Positions 8,701 through 17,055 of a stretch of DNA of 55,346 bases are shown in pieces. The position numbers were made by a program, and so were the translations under genes. Each line of letters starts with the position of its first letter. Within the stretch, counting starts at the first letter, position 1. The notes under the pieces were generated by a model. The model saw only the letters and a program-made list of their open reading frames with translations. It was not told the DNA's origin and ran no database searches. Source of the DNA: Methylobacterium aquaticum (lineage in GTDB: Bacteria; Pseudomonadota; Alphaproteobacteria; Rhizobiales; Beijerinckiaceae); the NCBI RefSeq assembly GCF_001043915.1, contig NZ_LABX01000175.1:1-55346 (forward strand), in the 5' to 3' direction.

Positions 8701-9207
8701 GTGTCCGGAAGCCCCCTTCCGGACAGCGCCGCTCCCGCCGGGGCCGGCCCTTCGAAGCCGGACCCGGCGAAACCGGGCCGGCGGGTGCAGTCGGTGCTGT
8801 TCGTCTGCAACTTCAACGCCGTGCGCTCGGCCTGCGCCGAGGCGCTGGCCCGGCACTATTTCGGCAAGTCGGTCTACGTGCAGTCCGCCGGCGTCCGCAG
8901 CGGCGAGCCCACCGACCCGTTCATGATTTCCGCCCTCGACGAGATCGGCATCGACGCCTCGCGCCACCGCCCCCGCACCCTGGAGGAGCTGGAGGAATGG
9001 GAGGGCCTGAACTTCGATCTGATCGTCTCGCTCTCGCCGGAGGCGCACCACGCCGCCCTCGAGCTGACCCGGACGGTGGCCGCCGATGTCGAGTACTGGC
9101 CGACGCCGGACCCGACCGTGTCGCAGGGCTCGCGCGAGCAGCGCCTCGACGCCTATCGCGACGTGCGGGACGGGCTGGGGTTTCGCATCCGGCAGCGGTT
9201 GCGCTGA
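8701..9207 (+). CDS. Low molecular weight phosphotyrosine phosphatase family protein
   Basis: The 168-residue product carries the family's phosphate loop CNFNAVRS (Cys36-x5-Arg42), with the nucleophile Cys and the Arg that grips phosphate. A PTPDPT stretch near residue 140 supplies the likely general acid Asp. A Pro/Ala-rich leader of about 27 residues precedes the domain. The GTG start lies five bases after the UPF0262 stop codon. Family members dephosphorylate tyrosine or, in the ArsC-like branch, reduce arsenate; this copy looks like the phosphatase-type protein that accompanies hisD in alphaproteobacteria. Its substrate is unknown. Confidence 0.85.
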   Translation: MSGSPLPDSAAPAGAGPSKPDPAKPGRRVQSVLFVCNFNAVRSACAEALARHYFGKSVYVQSAGVRSGEPTDPFMISALDEIGIDASRHRPRTLEELEEWEGLNFDLIVSLSPEAHHAALELTRTVAADVEYWPTPDPTVSQGSREQRLDAYRDVRDGLGFRIRQRLR

Positions 9208-9328
9208 CAAGACTTGATCGTCAACCGGAGGCCGGTACGTCCGCGTTGCTGGATTTTCCTTTCGGAAGGCCCGACTATCCCCCGAGACGGGGCATGAGCC
9301 CACGCGGGATGCCTTGGGGAATCAGGTG

Positions 9329-9610
9329 ATGCCGTTACGGAATTTACGGGTGGTGATCCTCGGCGCGACGGTCTTTGGCATGGCGGTCCTTGGCGCGACG
9401 GGCGAGGCCCGCGCCCAGGCCAGGCTGTGCGGGCCATACTGCCAGATCTGCGTGGACATGCTGCGCATTCCCCGCGGCCCGAGCGGCGAGCCCTTGTTTC
9501 GACAATCGCCGGTGAGCAAGGCCACGTTCCGGGAGTGTATCGTCCGCTCGCAGCCGAATGGCGGCGTTGCTCGCACCGGTAACGGGAAGAGGACGGTCGC
9601 GCCGCCGTAA
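9329..9610 (+). CDS. Small secreted cysteine-containing protein
   Basis: The 93-residue predicted protein has a signal peptide (hydrophobic residues about 8-25, cleavage near GEARAQA). A short mature part follows with cysteines in a CGPYCQICVDM cluster plus one later Cys. An upstream in-frame start at 9314 is possible. No family is recognised. It converges on azlD. The Cys cluster points to periplasmic disulfides or metal binding, but this is a guess. Confidence 0.55.
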   Translation: MPLRNLRVVILGATVFGMAVLGATGEARAQARLCGPYCQICVDMLRIPRGPSGEPLFRQSPVSKATFRECIVRSQPNGGVARTGNGKRTVAPP

Positions 9611-9635
9611 CGGCGATTCCGGCGGGCGTTTCCCG

Positions 9636-9956
9636 TCAGAGGCCCAGCGCCCGCCCCAAAGCCACCACCCCCATCCCGGCCAGCACCGCCGCCAGCTCGA
9701 ACCGGGTCAGCGCCATCACGCCGGCGGCGGTGACGAGGCCGAGGAGCCCCGGCAAGCCGGCCGACAGGCCGGTGGGGAGGGCGGTGGCCACCACGATCGA
9801 GCCCGGCAGGGCGCGCAACCCCCGCTCGACCCGAGGGGTGAGGCGCACGCGGCTCATCAGCACCACGCCGGAGGCCCGGCACAGATAGGTGACAAGGGCG
9901 AGCGCCAGGATGGCGATCCAGGGCCCGGCCGGCCCGGCGAGGACCGCGTCGATCAT
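9636..9956 (-). CDS. azlD: AzlD family branched-chain amino acid exporter subunit
   Basis: The small AzlD-type membrane protein has 106 residues and about four hydrophobic helices. It partners AzlC in exporting branched-chain amino acids or related compounds. The family pattern is visible in ALVTYLCRASGVVL near the N terminus and in the PGSIVVATALPTGL segment. Its ATG overlaps the azlC stop codon by four bases, so the two genes are translationally coupled. Confidence 0.88.
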   Translation of the reverse strand: MIDAVLAGPAGPWIAILALALVTYLCRASGVVLMSRVRLTPRVERGLRALPGSIVVATALPTGLSAGLPGLLGLVTAAGVMALTRFELAAVLAGMGVVALGRALGL

Positions 9957-10669
9957 CGCGCCGCCCCGTCGTCGACGAGGAGGCCGGTGACGAGGCCGGC
10001 CGCCGCGCCCGCCGCGATGAAGGCGTAGCCCGGCACCAGCCGCTGCACCAGGAGCGCCACCACGCCCGAGGCGAGCCAGGGCAGGGCCGGCCGCATGCCG
10101 CGCCAGAGCGGCGCCAGCATGGCGGCGAAGAACACCGGCAGGATCATGTCGAGGGCATAGGCCCGGGGCTGGGTCACCAGGGCGCCGGCGAGGTGTCCGG
10201 CCGCCGTCGAGGCGACCCAGAGCGGCCACAGGCCGATGCCGGACCCGAACAGCACGCCGAGGTCGCGGCCGCCCTCGGACCGGTGGCGCACGCCGATCAG
10301 CCAGCTCGCATCGACGAGCACGAACAGCGTCATCGCGGTGCGCCAGAGCGGGGTGCCGCGCATCCAGGGCTGGATCGTGGCGCCCATCAGGATCATCCGG
10401 GCGTTGATGAGCCCTGTCACCGTCATGGCGGCCAGGAGCGCGCTCACCGTCCAGGGCTGGCCCCAGACTTCGAGGGTCACCATCTGGGCCGAGCCGGCAT
10501 AGACGAGGGCGCTGGCGCCGACGGCTTCCGCTAGGCTCACGCCGCGCTGGGCCGCCGCGGCCCCGAACGCGGCCCCGAACACCGCGATGCTGGGCCAGAG
10601 CGGCAGGCTGAGCCGGATGCCCGTGAGGATGCCGGCCCGGGTGAACGGCGCGGCGGACGCATGGGACAT
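9953..10669 (-). CDS. azlC: AzlC family branched-chain amino acid exporter
   Basis: AzlC is the large subunit of a two-component inner-membrane exporter first known from Bacillus azaleucine resistance. The 238-residue product has about six helices. Family landmarks are PLWPSIAVFGAAFGAAA, the ALVYAGSAQMVTLE motif and the NARMILMGATIQPW segment. The ATG at 10669 (MSHASAAPF) is chosen because the sequence upstream has low-quality coding character. It is followed directly by azlD with a four-base overlap. Confidence 0.92.
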   Translation of the reverse strand: MSHASAAPFTRAGILTGIRLSLPLWPSIAVFGAAFGAAAAQRGVSLAEAVGASALVYAGSAQMVTLEVWGQPWTVSALLAAMTVTGLINARMILMGATIQPWMRGTPLWRTAMTLFVLVDASWLIGVRHRSEGGRDLGVLFGSGIGLWPLWVASTAAGHLAGALVTQPRAYALDMILPVFFAAMLAPLWRGMRPALPWLASGVVALLVQRLVPGYAFIAAGAAAGLVTGLLVDDGAAR

Positions 10670-10783
10670 GAGAGAAGGGGGTATCGGGAGCGGGAGGCTC
10701 GTCTGTTGCTCTCCCTCCCGGCGGGCGTCAATCCGCGGCCGGGCCTGCCTGGGTTGCGGGATCCGCACCCATGGCCGCCGACA

Positions 10784-11170
10784 TCATGGTTGACGAATCG
10801 TGACCGGATGGCATTGACGAAGCGTTTCCACGTGAAACAGCACCGTTTGCCTCGTCAGGGCGGGAGCGGCTGCATGATGCTCACCCGAGGCTCGCAGGCC
10901 CGCCTCGCTCACAAGGGTGACGGCGCGCAGATCGTCGGTGAGCCTCCGCGCCAGCGTCTCGCGGCTCAGGGACACTGAGCCGTCGGCCGGTGCCTTCTGC
11001 CGCACGCGCCATATCAGGGCGGGATGGGTCGCCGTCACGGTCCAGGTCGTGATGCTGCGGCCGTTGCCGTCGAGAACGGCGCTCGGCACCCGTTCGTCGT
11101 GCGGACTGACCCAGATCCCGCGGCCGAGCAGGTTCGACGGCCAGACGAGAGGCGGAACGGTCGTGATCAT
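10784..11170 (-). CDS. Hypothetical protein
   Basis: The predicted protein has 128 residues with no recognised domain. The N-terminal part (PLVWPSNLLGRGIWVSPHDE) and a central ITTWTVTATHPALIWRVRQK strand look like folded globular sequence, while the C terminus is polar. The start is placed at the ATG at 11170; an upstream start at 11227 would add 19 basic residues. Competing frames exist on the other strand, but this frame has the most protein-like composition. Confidence 0.4.
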   Translation of the reverse strand: MITTVPPLVWPSNLLGRGIWVSPHDERVPSAVLDGNGRSITTWTVTATHPALIWRVRQKAPADGSVSLSRETLARRLTDDLRAVTLVSEAGLRASGEHHAAAPALTRQTVLFHVETLRQCHPVTIRQP

Positions 11171-11251
11171 CCGGCGCGAACTCCTCCCCTCTCCTTCCGG
11201 CACCGGCCTCGGAACGGTGAGCCTCACACGTCATTGGAATGATGATGTCGT

Positions 11252-11383
11252 CTAGCGCGCCGCCTGATCGAGCGCAAGCTTGTCTTCACTGGACGAGCTT
11301 GTGAAATGCTTGAGCTTGCGAGCGAGACAATCAGCAATTGCGCTGCTATCGACCCTCGTTCCATCTATCACATTGATCTTCAT
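11252..11383 (-). CDS. Possible 43-residue small protein
   Basis: A complete frame from ATG at 11383 to TAG at 11252 encodes a 43-residue hydrophilic peptide beginning MKINVIDGTRVDSS, with an Ala/Leu/Lys-rich, probably helical remainder. GAGGAAT lies immediately before the ATG, though closer than ideal. It sits in an AT-richer pocket between 11230 and 11460, unlike its surroundings. No family is recognised. It could be a true small gene or a chance frame. Confidence 0.35.
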   Translation of the reverse strand: MKINVIDGTRVDSSAIADCLARKLKHFTSSSSEDKLALDQAAR

Positions 11384-11586
11384 ATTCCTCAAAAAAAACT
11401 TTAACGCAATCGAGACGACCCATCGTCACGAGACATTGTTATTATTTTCATGATGGTGGTGGAGGCTCCGGCCTGGATCCGCGATCGGGGTCTCGGGCGA
11501 GGCGGCGGGCGGCGGGATCAGTGTTGCGGTCTCACAACATGAGGGGCGGAAGTGGAAGCTCGGCCGCAGAGCGGGGATTGTGATCC
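11384..11586. other. AT-rich non-coding segment
   Basis: The DNA around 11385-11460 is much less GC-rich than its neighbours, with runs such as CTCAAAAAAAACTTTAA and GTTATTATTTTCATGATGG. It probably carries the promoters for the small minus-strand gene at 11252-11383 and for the plus-strand genes that begin near 11641. No consensus promoter could be assigned with confidence. Confidence 0.35.
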
Positions 11587-11640
11587 GTGCCGGGATCGGC
11601 AGTTTTGGTGGCGAGGGCGGCTCCCGACCATGAGGCTGCG

Positions 11641-11922
11641 ATGATGTCACGGGCGATGCACGATCGACCCGGCGGGCCGACACCCGCCATCCGGCCGCAG
11701 GGCCGGCCGGCCGACGACGCGGGCCGCATGGCCGCGTTCCTGGCGCCTGGCCTCCGGGCCACGTTCGACGGCTGCCTGACCGAGGCGCTGCCGGCGGATC
11801 TCGCCGGTCCTCTTGCCGATCTCCTGGGACGGCTCGACCGTCCCCGAGGCGCGCGGAGGCCGGGCGACCGCGATGCGGCCCTGCGCTGCCCCCGCACACC
11901 CGATTCCTTCCAGCGTTCGTAG
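11641..11922 (+). CDS. Possible NepR-like anti-sigma factor
   Basis: The 93-residue predicted protein has a disordered Pro/Arg/Gly-rich N terminus, a core segment LRATFDGCLTEALPADLAGP followed by LADLLGRLD, and a short basic tail. The order LR-x-x-(Y/F)D, then acidic-x-(V/L)P, then DLL-x-(K/R)LD is that of NepR, the anti-sigma factor that holds EcfG and is released by PhyR in the alphaproteobacterial general stress response. Compared with NepR, about four extra residues lie between the Pro and the DLL. Neither phyR nor ecfG lies nearby, and Methylobacterium genomes often have stray NepR paralogues. ATGs at 11641 and 11644 are both usable. Confidence 0.4.
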   Translation: MMSRAMHDRPGGPTPAIRPQGRPADDAGRMAAFLAPGLRATFDGCLTEALPADLAGPLADLLGRLDRPRGARRPGDRDAALRCPRTPDSFQRS

Positions 11923-11928
11923 AGTCCG

Positions 11929-12204
11929 ATGAGCGACATTGCCGCCGAAACCAACCGCATCGTGGCCTTCCCGCAGGCCGTGGCCGCGGCCCCCGTCGAC
12001 GAGAACACCGCCTCGATGATCGAGGTGTTGCAGGAGCAGTTGCGCCTCGCCCGCGAGGGCAAGCTGCGCTCGGTCGCGGTGGTGTCGGTCTCCTCGGATG
12101 GCGGGGCGATCGGCACGCAATGGTCCTGCACCCACGGCGACATCACCAGCCTGATCGGCAAGCTGACGGTGCTCACCCACGACATGATGGCGGCCCGCAA
12201 GTAA
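11929..12204 (+). CDS. Conserved-looking small hypothetical protein
   Basis: The predicted 91-residue protein starts seven bases after the preceding gene, so the two are probably one transcript. The N-terminal half is helical (ASMIEVLQEQLRLAREGKL). A strand-like segment RSVAVVSVSSDGGAIGTQW follows, then THGDITSLIGKLTVLTHDMM. This resembles short proteins sometimes annotated in rhizobial genomes and phages without a function. Codon use is normal for the window. Function unknown. Confidence 0.65.
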   Translation: MSDIAAETNRIVAFPQAVAAAPVDENTASMIEVLQEQLRLAREGKLRSVAVVSVSSDGGAIGTQWSCTHGDITSLIGKLTVLTHDMMAARK

Positions 12205-12333
12205 TCGCCATCCACCCCTGACCACCGTTCCCATGCGATCACCGCTCGTGGTGACGGCGGCCCGGGTCGACGGGTTCGGGGCGGGAGCGGCAATCCCCGC
12301 CGGTGTTCCGACGGGAGGAGGCGCCGCGCGCCT

Positions 12334-12594
12334 TCAGCCGCGGCTGAGCCTCCGGGCGTTGGCCTGCACCTTGCGGCGATAATCCCGCACCACCCGCTCG
12401 GGCGTGCCACCGGAGGCGAGGGTCATCGCGGCCTCCGCCGCGGCCTCCACCTTCTCCGTGACCATGCGCTGCGCCTCCACCTGGGCGGCCGTGCCGCCAA
12501 GCGAGAGCTTGGCCAGCCGCAGGGCGACGACCGTCTGGGCTTCCAGCCCGAGGCGAACGGTGTCGAAGCCGAGGCGCAGCCAGGAATCATACAT
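12334..12594 (-). CDS. Small alpha-helical protein (phasin-like)
   Basis: The 86-residue protein starts MYDSWLRLGFDTVRLGLEAQ and continues with helices containing ALRLAKLSLGGTAAQVEAQR and VTEKVEAAAEAAMTLASGG. The pattern of a leading aromatic helix, an LEAQxVVALR segment and an EAQRMVxEK motif is seen in short alphaproteobacterial proteins that resemble phasins, the granule-coating proteins of polyhydroxyalkanoate storage. The resemblance is weak, and no PHA gene is nearby. Confidence 0.6.
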   Translation of the reverse strand: MYDSWLRLGFDTVRLGLEAQTVVALRLAKLSLGGTAAQVEAQRMVTEKVEAAAEAAMTLASGGTPERVVRDYRRKVQANARRLSRG

Positions 12595-12693
12595 TGCAAG
12601 ATGTCTCCGTGAGCGGATCATGAGAGGGAGCAGCCGCCCGGCGGACGAACGCCGGAACGGCTCAGGTGTTTCAGGCCGATGCGCCGGATGCAC

Positions 12694-13443
12694 TCAGGGA
12701 ATCGCACCCTGCGGCAACAGGAGCCCGCCGGGGGTCCGGGCGGGCGCGGCGTCGGGGGATGCGGCCTTCTCACGCTTTGGCTTTGCGACCCGTTTGGGGG
12801 ACGGCTTGGGCGCATCGGCGGCGGGATCGGCCGGGTCCGCTCCTGCGCCGTCCGGCTTGGTCGCATCCGCCTTGGTCGACGCGGCATCGAGCGAGCCGGC
12901 CTTGGATGACCCGGCTTTGGGTGACCCGGCCTTCGCCGCCTTCGTCCCCCCCTTGCGGGCGGTGGGGACGGGTTTCGGCTGAGCCACCTTCGGGGCATCG
13001 CCGCAGCTCTGGAACGTCAGCTCGGCCAGGACCTGCCCGTCATCCTCGGCCAGGATGCGCAGGGTCCGCGGCAGGGCGTCCGGGTTGTCGGCCCACTGGA
13101 TCGGCGCGCCGTTCTGCGCTTCGAGGGCGGCCGGCGAAGGACCGCGGCGCAGGCCCGACAGGTCGGGGCCGTAGGCGGTCGCGATCCTGTTGCGGATCAC
13201 CACCTGCAACACCTGCACGGTCTCGGGCGAGAGCGGCCGCAGTGGATTGCTCCAGGTCATGCTCCCCTGCCGGGTGACCCAGAGGCGAAAGCCCGTCCCG
13301 CCCGCGAACTCGGCCGCCTGCGGCGCTGGGCAGGCGGGCGCCGTCTCGGCGGGGAGCGCGCGGGCCGGACCGGCCGCGGACAGAGCCAAGGGAGCAGCCG
13401 TCAAGCCGGCCAGAAGCAGGGCCTGCACCGCGGCATGGGTCAC
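12694..13443 (-). CDS. Secreted hypothetical protein with Lys/Ala/Pro-rich tail
   Basis: The predicted 249-residue protein has a signal peptide ending near ALSAAGPARALP. A folded part of about 130 residues follows (GFRLWVTRQGSMTWSNPLRP and VLQVVIRNRIATAYGPD, with cysteines near both ends). A C-terminal tail of about 100 residues is rich in Lys, Ala, Pro and Ser with KAGSPKAGSSKAGS-type units. The basic tail could bind peptidoglycan, LPS or nucleic acid, which is inference only. The GTG start overlaps the stop of the upstream membrane-anchored gene by four bases. No known family. Confidence 0.65.
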   Translation of the reverse strand: MTHAAVQALLLAGLTAAPLALSAAGPARALPAETAPACPAPQAAEFAGGTGFRLWVTRQGSMTWSNPLRPLSPETVQVLQVVIRNRIATAYGPDLSGLRRGPSPAALEAQNGAPIQWADNPDALPRTLRILAEDDGQVLAELTFQSCGDAPKVAQPKPVPTARKGGTKAAKAGSPKAGSSKAGSLDAASTKADATKPDGAGADPADPAADAPKPSPKRVAKPKREKAASPDAAPARTPGGLLLPQGAIP

Positions 13444-13814
13444 CGGACATCTCCGTCGCGTTTGGCAGGGGCGATGGTGGAGGGATCGGCCATGCGGCCA
13501 CCGGCCTCGGGCAGGCCGGGCTCCGCCGGATCGTGATCGATGGTCATGCCGCCGAGCGGGCGGGATCGCGGCGCGTCGGGCGCGGCCAGCCGCGCGGGAT
13601 AGGCGCGCGGCACCTCCGGATGCAGGGCCGCCTCCTCGAGCAGGCCGGCGAGGTCCTGGTCGAAATCGCGGAACAGCTCGTCGCCCCGGTCCTCCAGCTC
13701 CTGCTCGTGCGGGAGCCGCAGAGACGGATTGCGGGCGCGGCCATGCGCGAAGACGAGCACCAGGCCGGCAAATACCAGGGCTGCCACGGCAGCCAGAATC
13801 ACGATCATCTCCAT
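13440..13814 (-). CDS. Membrane-anchored hypothetical protein
   Basis: The 124-residue protein has one N-terminal transmembrane helix (MIVILAAVAALVFAGLVLVF) followed by a short basic stretch and a long acidic, probably disordered region containing EQELEDRGDELFRDFDQDLA. The ATG at 13814 is the only start directly before the membrane helix. It overlaps the secreted-protein gene downstream by four bases, so the two are coupled and may work together in the envelope. No family recognised. Confidence 0.6.
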   Translation of the reverse strand: MEMIVILAAVAALVFAGLVLVFAHGRARNPSLRLPHEQELEDRGDELFRDFDQDLAGLLEEAALHPEVPRAYPARLAAPDAPRSRPLGGMTIDHDPAEPGLPEAGGRMADPSTIAPAKRDGDVR

Positions 13815-14140
13815 CGTGAGGCCAGCCTTAGAGCATTTCCCGCGGCCTGTCCGGTCGCAAGAGCCGGCCCCGATACGATCGGAGGCCGACCTCACGCGCA
13901 CAACGCCCCCCGCGCCGGGTACCACGCGGGCCGACAGGCCGCCCGCGCGCAGCAGGCCCGTGGGACGACCACCATTATGGCTTGCGCGGGAACGGCGTGC
14001 GGCGTCTCGCCACCCTGAAGCGCCCGGGCTAGAGCATGGCCGGCCGTGGCGCGGAACGCTCCTTGCGTCACGGCCCCCAGGCGCGAGCCCGCGCGCCACT
14101 CGATCCGGACGGTGATCCGGCCACAGGACGAAGCGACCCG

Positions 14141-16999
14141 ATGGACAGGCTTCAAGGTTCCACCATCCCCGGTTCCATGCTCCCCACGACCGACCCGCAG
14201 GACGCCGCGGCCCTGGAGGCGGACTTGCTCGGGCTGGTCGAGGAGGCACGCCACCAGGCGAGCCAGGACCCGTTCCGCAACCCCGTCCTGACCGTCGCGC
14301 TGGCGATCAGCCGCCGGTTCGACCGGGGCGAGATCGGCGAGGAGCATTTGAGCGGCCTGTTCGTGCGCCTGCGCGCCCGGGCGCTGGAGGCGCGGGCGGC
14401 ACGGCTGCGGGCCTATCTCGGCCTCGGGACGGAGGCGGATTCGCATGCCGCCACGCAGGCCGTCGCGGCGGCCGCCCTCGGCGACCCGGAGATGACGTTC
14501 GAGACCGCCCGCACCCGGGTCGAGCGGACGCGCTTTGCCGCCGTCTTCACCGCCCACCCGACTTTCGGGATGCCGAAGGCGGTGGCGAGGCTCCTCGCCG
14601 AGGCCGCCTCCGAGCCCGACCCGGCGGCGCGCCAGGCGCCGATTGCCGCCGCCGCCGCGCTCTCCGCCCGGGCCGACCCGGTCATCACCCTCAACGACGA
14701 GTTCGACCAGGCCCGGCACGCAGTCCAGCACGGCCGCGCCGCCCTCGACGGGCTGAACGAGGCGCTGCTGCGCGCCGCCCGCGAGCGCTGGCCCGATCGC
14801 TGGAGCGAACTCGTGCCCATGCCGGTGGTGCTGGCGTCCTGGGTCGGCTGCGACACGGACGGGCGCACCGATATCGGCTGGTACGACACCCTGCGCTACC
14901 GGCTCGAATCGAAGCGCACCCAGTTCGACCGGGTTCTGGCCCAGCTCCCTGACGATCCCGCCGCCGACCCCGCCCGCAGGCTCGCCCAGGAGGCAAGGGC
15001 AGCGGTCCTGCGCCAGCTCGCCGTGGCGCCCAAGCTCGGCGAGCAGCCGAGCCTCGAGGCGGTGCACCGCTTCGCGCTCGCCCTCATCATCGAGCGCGAC
15101 CGGGCCCAGACCGAGGCCGGCCCGCTCCTGTCTCTCCTCGACCGGGCAGTGGCCGAGGCCGCCGACGACGAGGCGCGCCTGAGGCTCTGCATCTTACGGG
15201 CCGGCGTCGCCGCGCACGGGCTCCAGAACGGCCTGCCGCATTTCCGGCTCAATGCCAGCCAGGTCCACAACGCCGTGCGGCGGGAACTCGACCAGGACGG
15301 CGACCCGACCGATCCGGCCCAGCGCCGCTCGCATCTCGCCTCGATCAACGCGCTCCTCGCCGAGGTCGCGGCGGTGCCGGTGGATTTCGGGGCGCTCGCC
15401 GCCGAGCGGGCCTCCGCCGCCCGGCTGATGATGACGATCGCCCAGATCCTCAAGCATATCGACGGCACCCACCCGGTCCGCTTCCTGATCGCCGAGACCG
15501 AGACCGGCTACACCCTGCTCGCCGCGCTCTGGCTGGCGCAGCATTTCGGCATCGGCGACCGGGTCGAGATCACGCCCCTGTTCGAGACCGCCTCCGCCCT
15601 CGAACAGGGCGTGCACGTGATCGAGGATGCGTTGCGCTCGCCCCATTGGCGGGCCTATCTCAAGCGCATCGGCCGCCTGGTGGTGCAGTTCGGCTACTCG
15701 GATTCGGGCCGCTATGTCGGCCAGCTTGCCGCCACCTTCTGGATCGAGCGCCTGCGCTTCCGCCTCACCGAGCTGATGGCGGCGCACGACCTCACCGACA
15801 TCGAGCTCGTGATCTTCGACACCCACGGCGAATCGATCGGGCGCGGCGCGCATCCGACGAGCCTCGCCGACCGGCTGGCCTATCTCGCTCCCGACCATGC
15901 GCGGCGGCGCAACCGCGAGGCGGGGATCCGCACCAGCCTCGAATCGAGCTTCCAGGGCAGCGACGGCTACCTGATGTTCGGCACGCAGACGCTGGCCGAG
16001 GCGACGGTCGCGCGCATCGGCGAGCACGTCTACAGCCGGCTCCAGCCGGCGCCCGACCCGATCTACGCCGAGGCCGACTTCGCCACCGAGTTCTTCACCG
16101 GCGTGCGCCAGGACATGGAGACGCTCGTCAACGATCCGGGCTACGCCGCCCTGCTCGGCACCTTCGGGCCGAACCTCATCGACCGCACCGGCTCGCGGCC
16201 GGTGGCGCGGCAATCGGATGCCGGGGGGCCCGTCGCCATCACCCATCCGCGCCAGATGCGGGCGATCCCCAACAACGCGATCCTCCAGCAGCTCGGCTTC
16301 CTGGCCAATTCCCTGCACGGCGTCGGGCGGGCGGCCGGCCGCGCGCCCGACCGGTTCGTCGAGATGCGCGAGCGCTCCGAGCGCTTCGCCCGCGCCTTCC
16401 GGCTGGTGCAGGAGGCCACCGCCGTCGGCGACCTCGACGTCCTGCGCGCCTATATCGACACCCTCGACCCCTCGGTCTGGCTGGAGCGGGCGCGGCGCGC
16501 CACCCGGGACGGGCGGCGGGAGGAGATCGTGGCGATCGCCGGCGCCCTCGACCGGCTCAACCTCGCGCCGCATCTGCGCCGCCTGTTCGGCCGGCTGACC
16601 CAGGACCACCTGATGCTGCACATGGTCGCCCCGGACCTGCCCGGGATGACGCCGCGTCTGGCGCTGCTGCACGCGCTGCGCCTCGCGCTCATCCACCGGA
16701 TCTGGTTCCTGGCGGTGCATATCCCGGGCTTCCGGCCGCAGAACGGCATCACCCGCGAGGCTTTGATCGAGCGCATCCTGCGCCTCGACGTCGAGAGCTG
16801 CCTCAAGCTCCTCGACGACATCTTCCCGGTGACACCGGATCCGACCTTGGGCCTCAATTTCGGCGAGCCGGCCGGCCCCCGCGGCGTCGGCACCTACGAG
16901 GCCGAGCACCGCACCCTGTTCGCGCCGATCCGCCGCCTGTTCGGCCTCGTGCGCGAGATCAGCGGCATGATCCAGCACGAGGTCGGGGCGTTCGGGTAA
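14141..16999 (+). CDS. Divergent phosphoenolpyruvate carboxylase family protein
   Basis: This 952-residue protein has the overall PEP carboxylase layout, with TAHPTF at residues 137-142, GYSDSGRYVG at about 519-528, a THGESIGRG motif at 561-569 and RAIPNNAILQQLG near residue 710. PEP carboxylase makes oxaloacetate from PEP and bicarbonate and drives the serine cycle of methylotrophs. Several catalytic positions of the E. coli enzyme differ here. The lysine of SDSAK is Arg524, the HGRGG loop is shortened to HGE, and the second Arg after RAIPW is missing; the histidines 139 and 562 are kept. It therefore belongs to a distant clade and may not have standard activity. A later start at 14177 is possible. 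Confidence 0.8.
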   Translation: MDRLQGSTIPGSMLPTTDPQDAAALEADLLGLVEEARHQASQDPFRNPVLTVALAISRRFDRGEIGEEHLSGLFVRLRARALEARAARLRAYLGLGTEADSHAATQAVAAAALGDPEMTFETARTRVERTRFAAVFTAHPTFGMPKAVARLLAEAASEPDPAARQAPIAAAAALSARADPVITLNDEFDQARHAVQHGRAALDGLNEALLRAARERWPDRWSELVPMPVVLASWVGCDTDGRTDIGWYDTLRYRLESKRTQFDRVLAQLPDDPAADPARRLAQEARAAVLRQLAVAPKLGEQPSLEAVHRFALALIIERDRAQTEAGPLLSLLDRAVAEAADDEARLRLCILRAGVAAHGLQNGLPHFRLNASQVHNAVRRELDQDGDPTDPAQRRSHLASINALLAEVAAVPVDFGALAAERASAARLMMTIAQILKHIDGTHPVRFLIAETETGYTLLAALWLAQHFGIGDRVEITPLFETASALEQGVHVIEDALRSPHWRAYLKRIGRLVVQFGYSDSGRYVGQLAATFWIERLRFRLTELMAAHDLTDIELVIFDTHGESIGRGAHPTSLADRLAYLAPDHARRRNREAGIRTSLESSFQGSDGYLMFGTQTLAEATVARIGEHVYSRLQPAPDPIYAEADFATEFFTGVRQDMETLVNDPGYAALLGTFGPNLIDRTGSRPVARQSDAGGPVAITHPRQMRAIPNNAILQQLGFLANSLHGVGRAAGRAPDRFVEMRERSERFARAFRLVQEATAVGDLDVLRAYIDTLDPSVWLERARRATRDGRREEIVAIAGALDRLNLAPHLRRLFGRLTQDHLMLHMVAPDLPGMTPRLALLHALRLALIHRIWFLAVHIPGFRPQNGITREALIERILRLDVESCLKLLDDIFPVTPDPTLGLNFGEPAGPRGVGTYEAEHRTLFAPIRRLFGLVREISGMIQHEVGAFG

Positions 17000-17008
17000 G
17001 GGGAGCCG

Positions 17009-17036
17009 GGCCGGTCCTCCGCCGCGAGGATCGGCC
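17009..17036. terminator. Possible hairpin terminator between convergent genes
   Basis: The arms GGCCGGTCCTC (17009-17019) and GAGGATCGGCC (17026-17036) form an 11-pair stem with one G-U pair and a six-base loop. It lies ten bases after the PEP carboxylase-like stop codon and before the 3' end of the minus-strand gene at 17056. There is no T run, so any termination role is uncertain. Confidence 0.35.
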
Positions 17037-17055
17037 TCGTCCCCCGGGACGCGCG

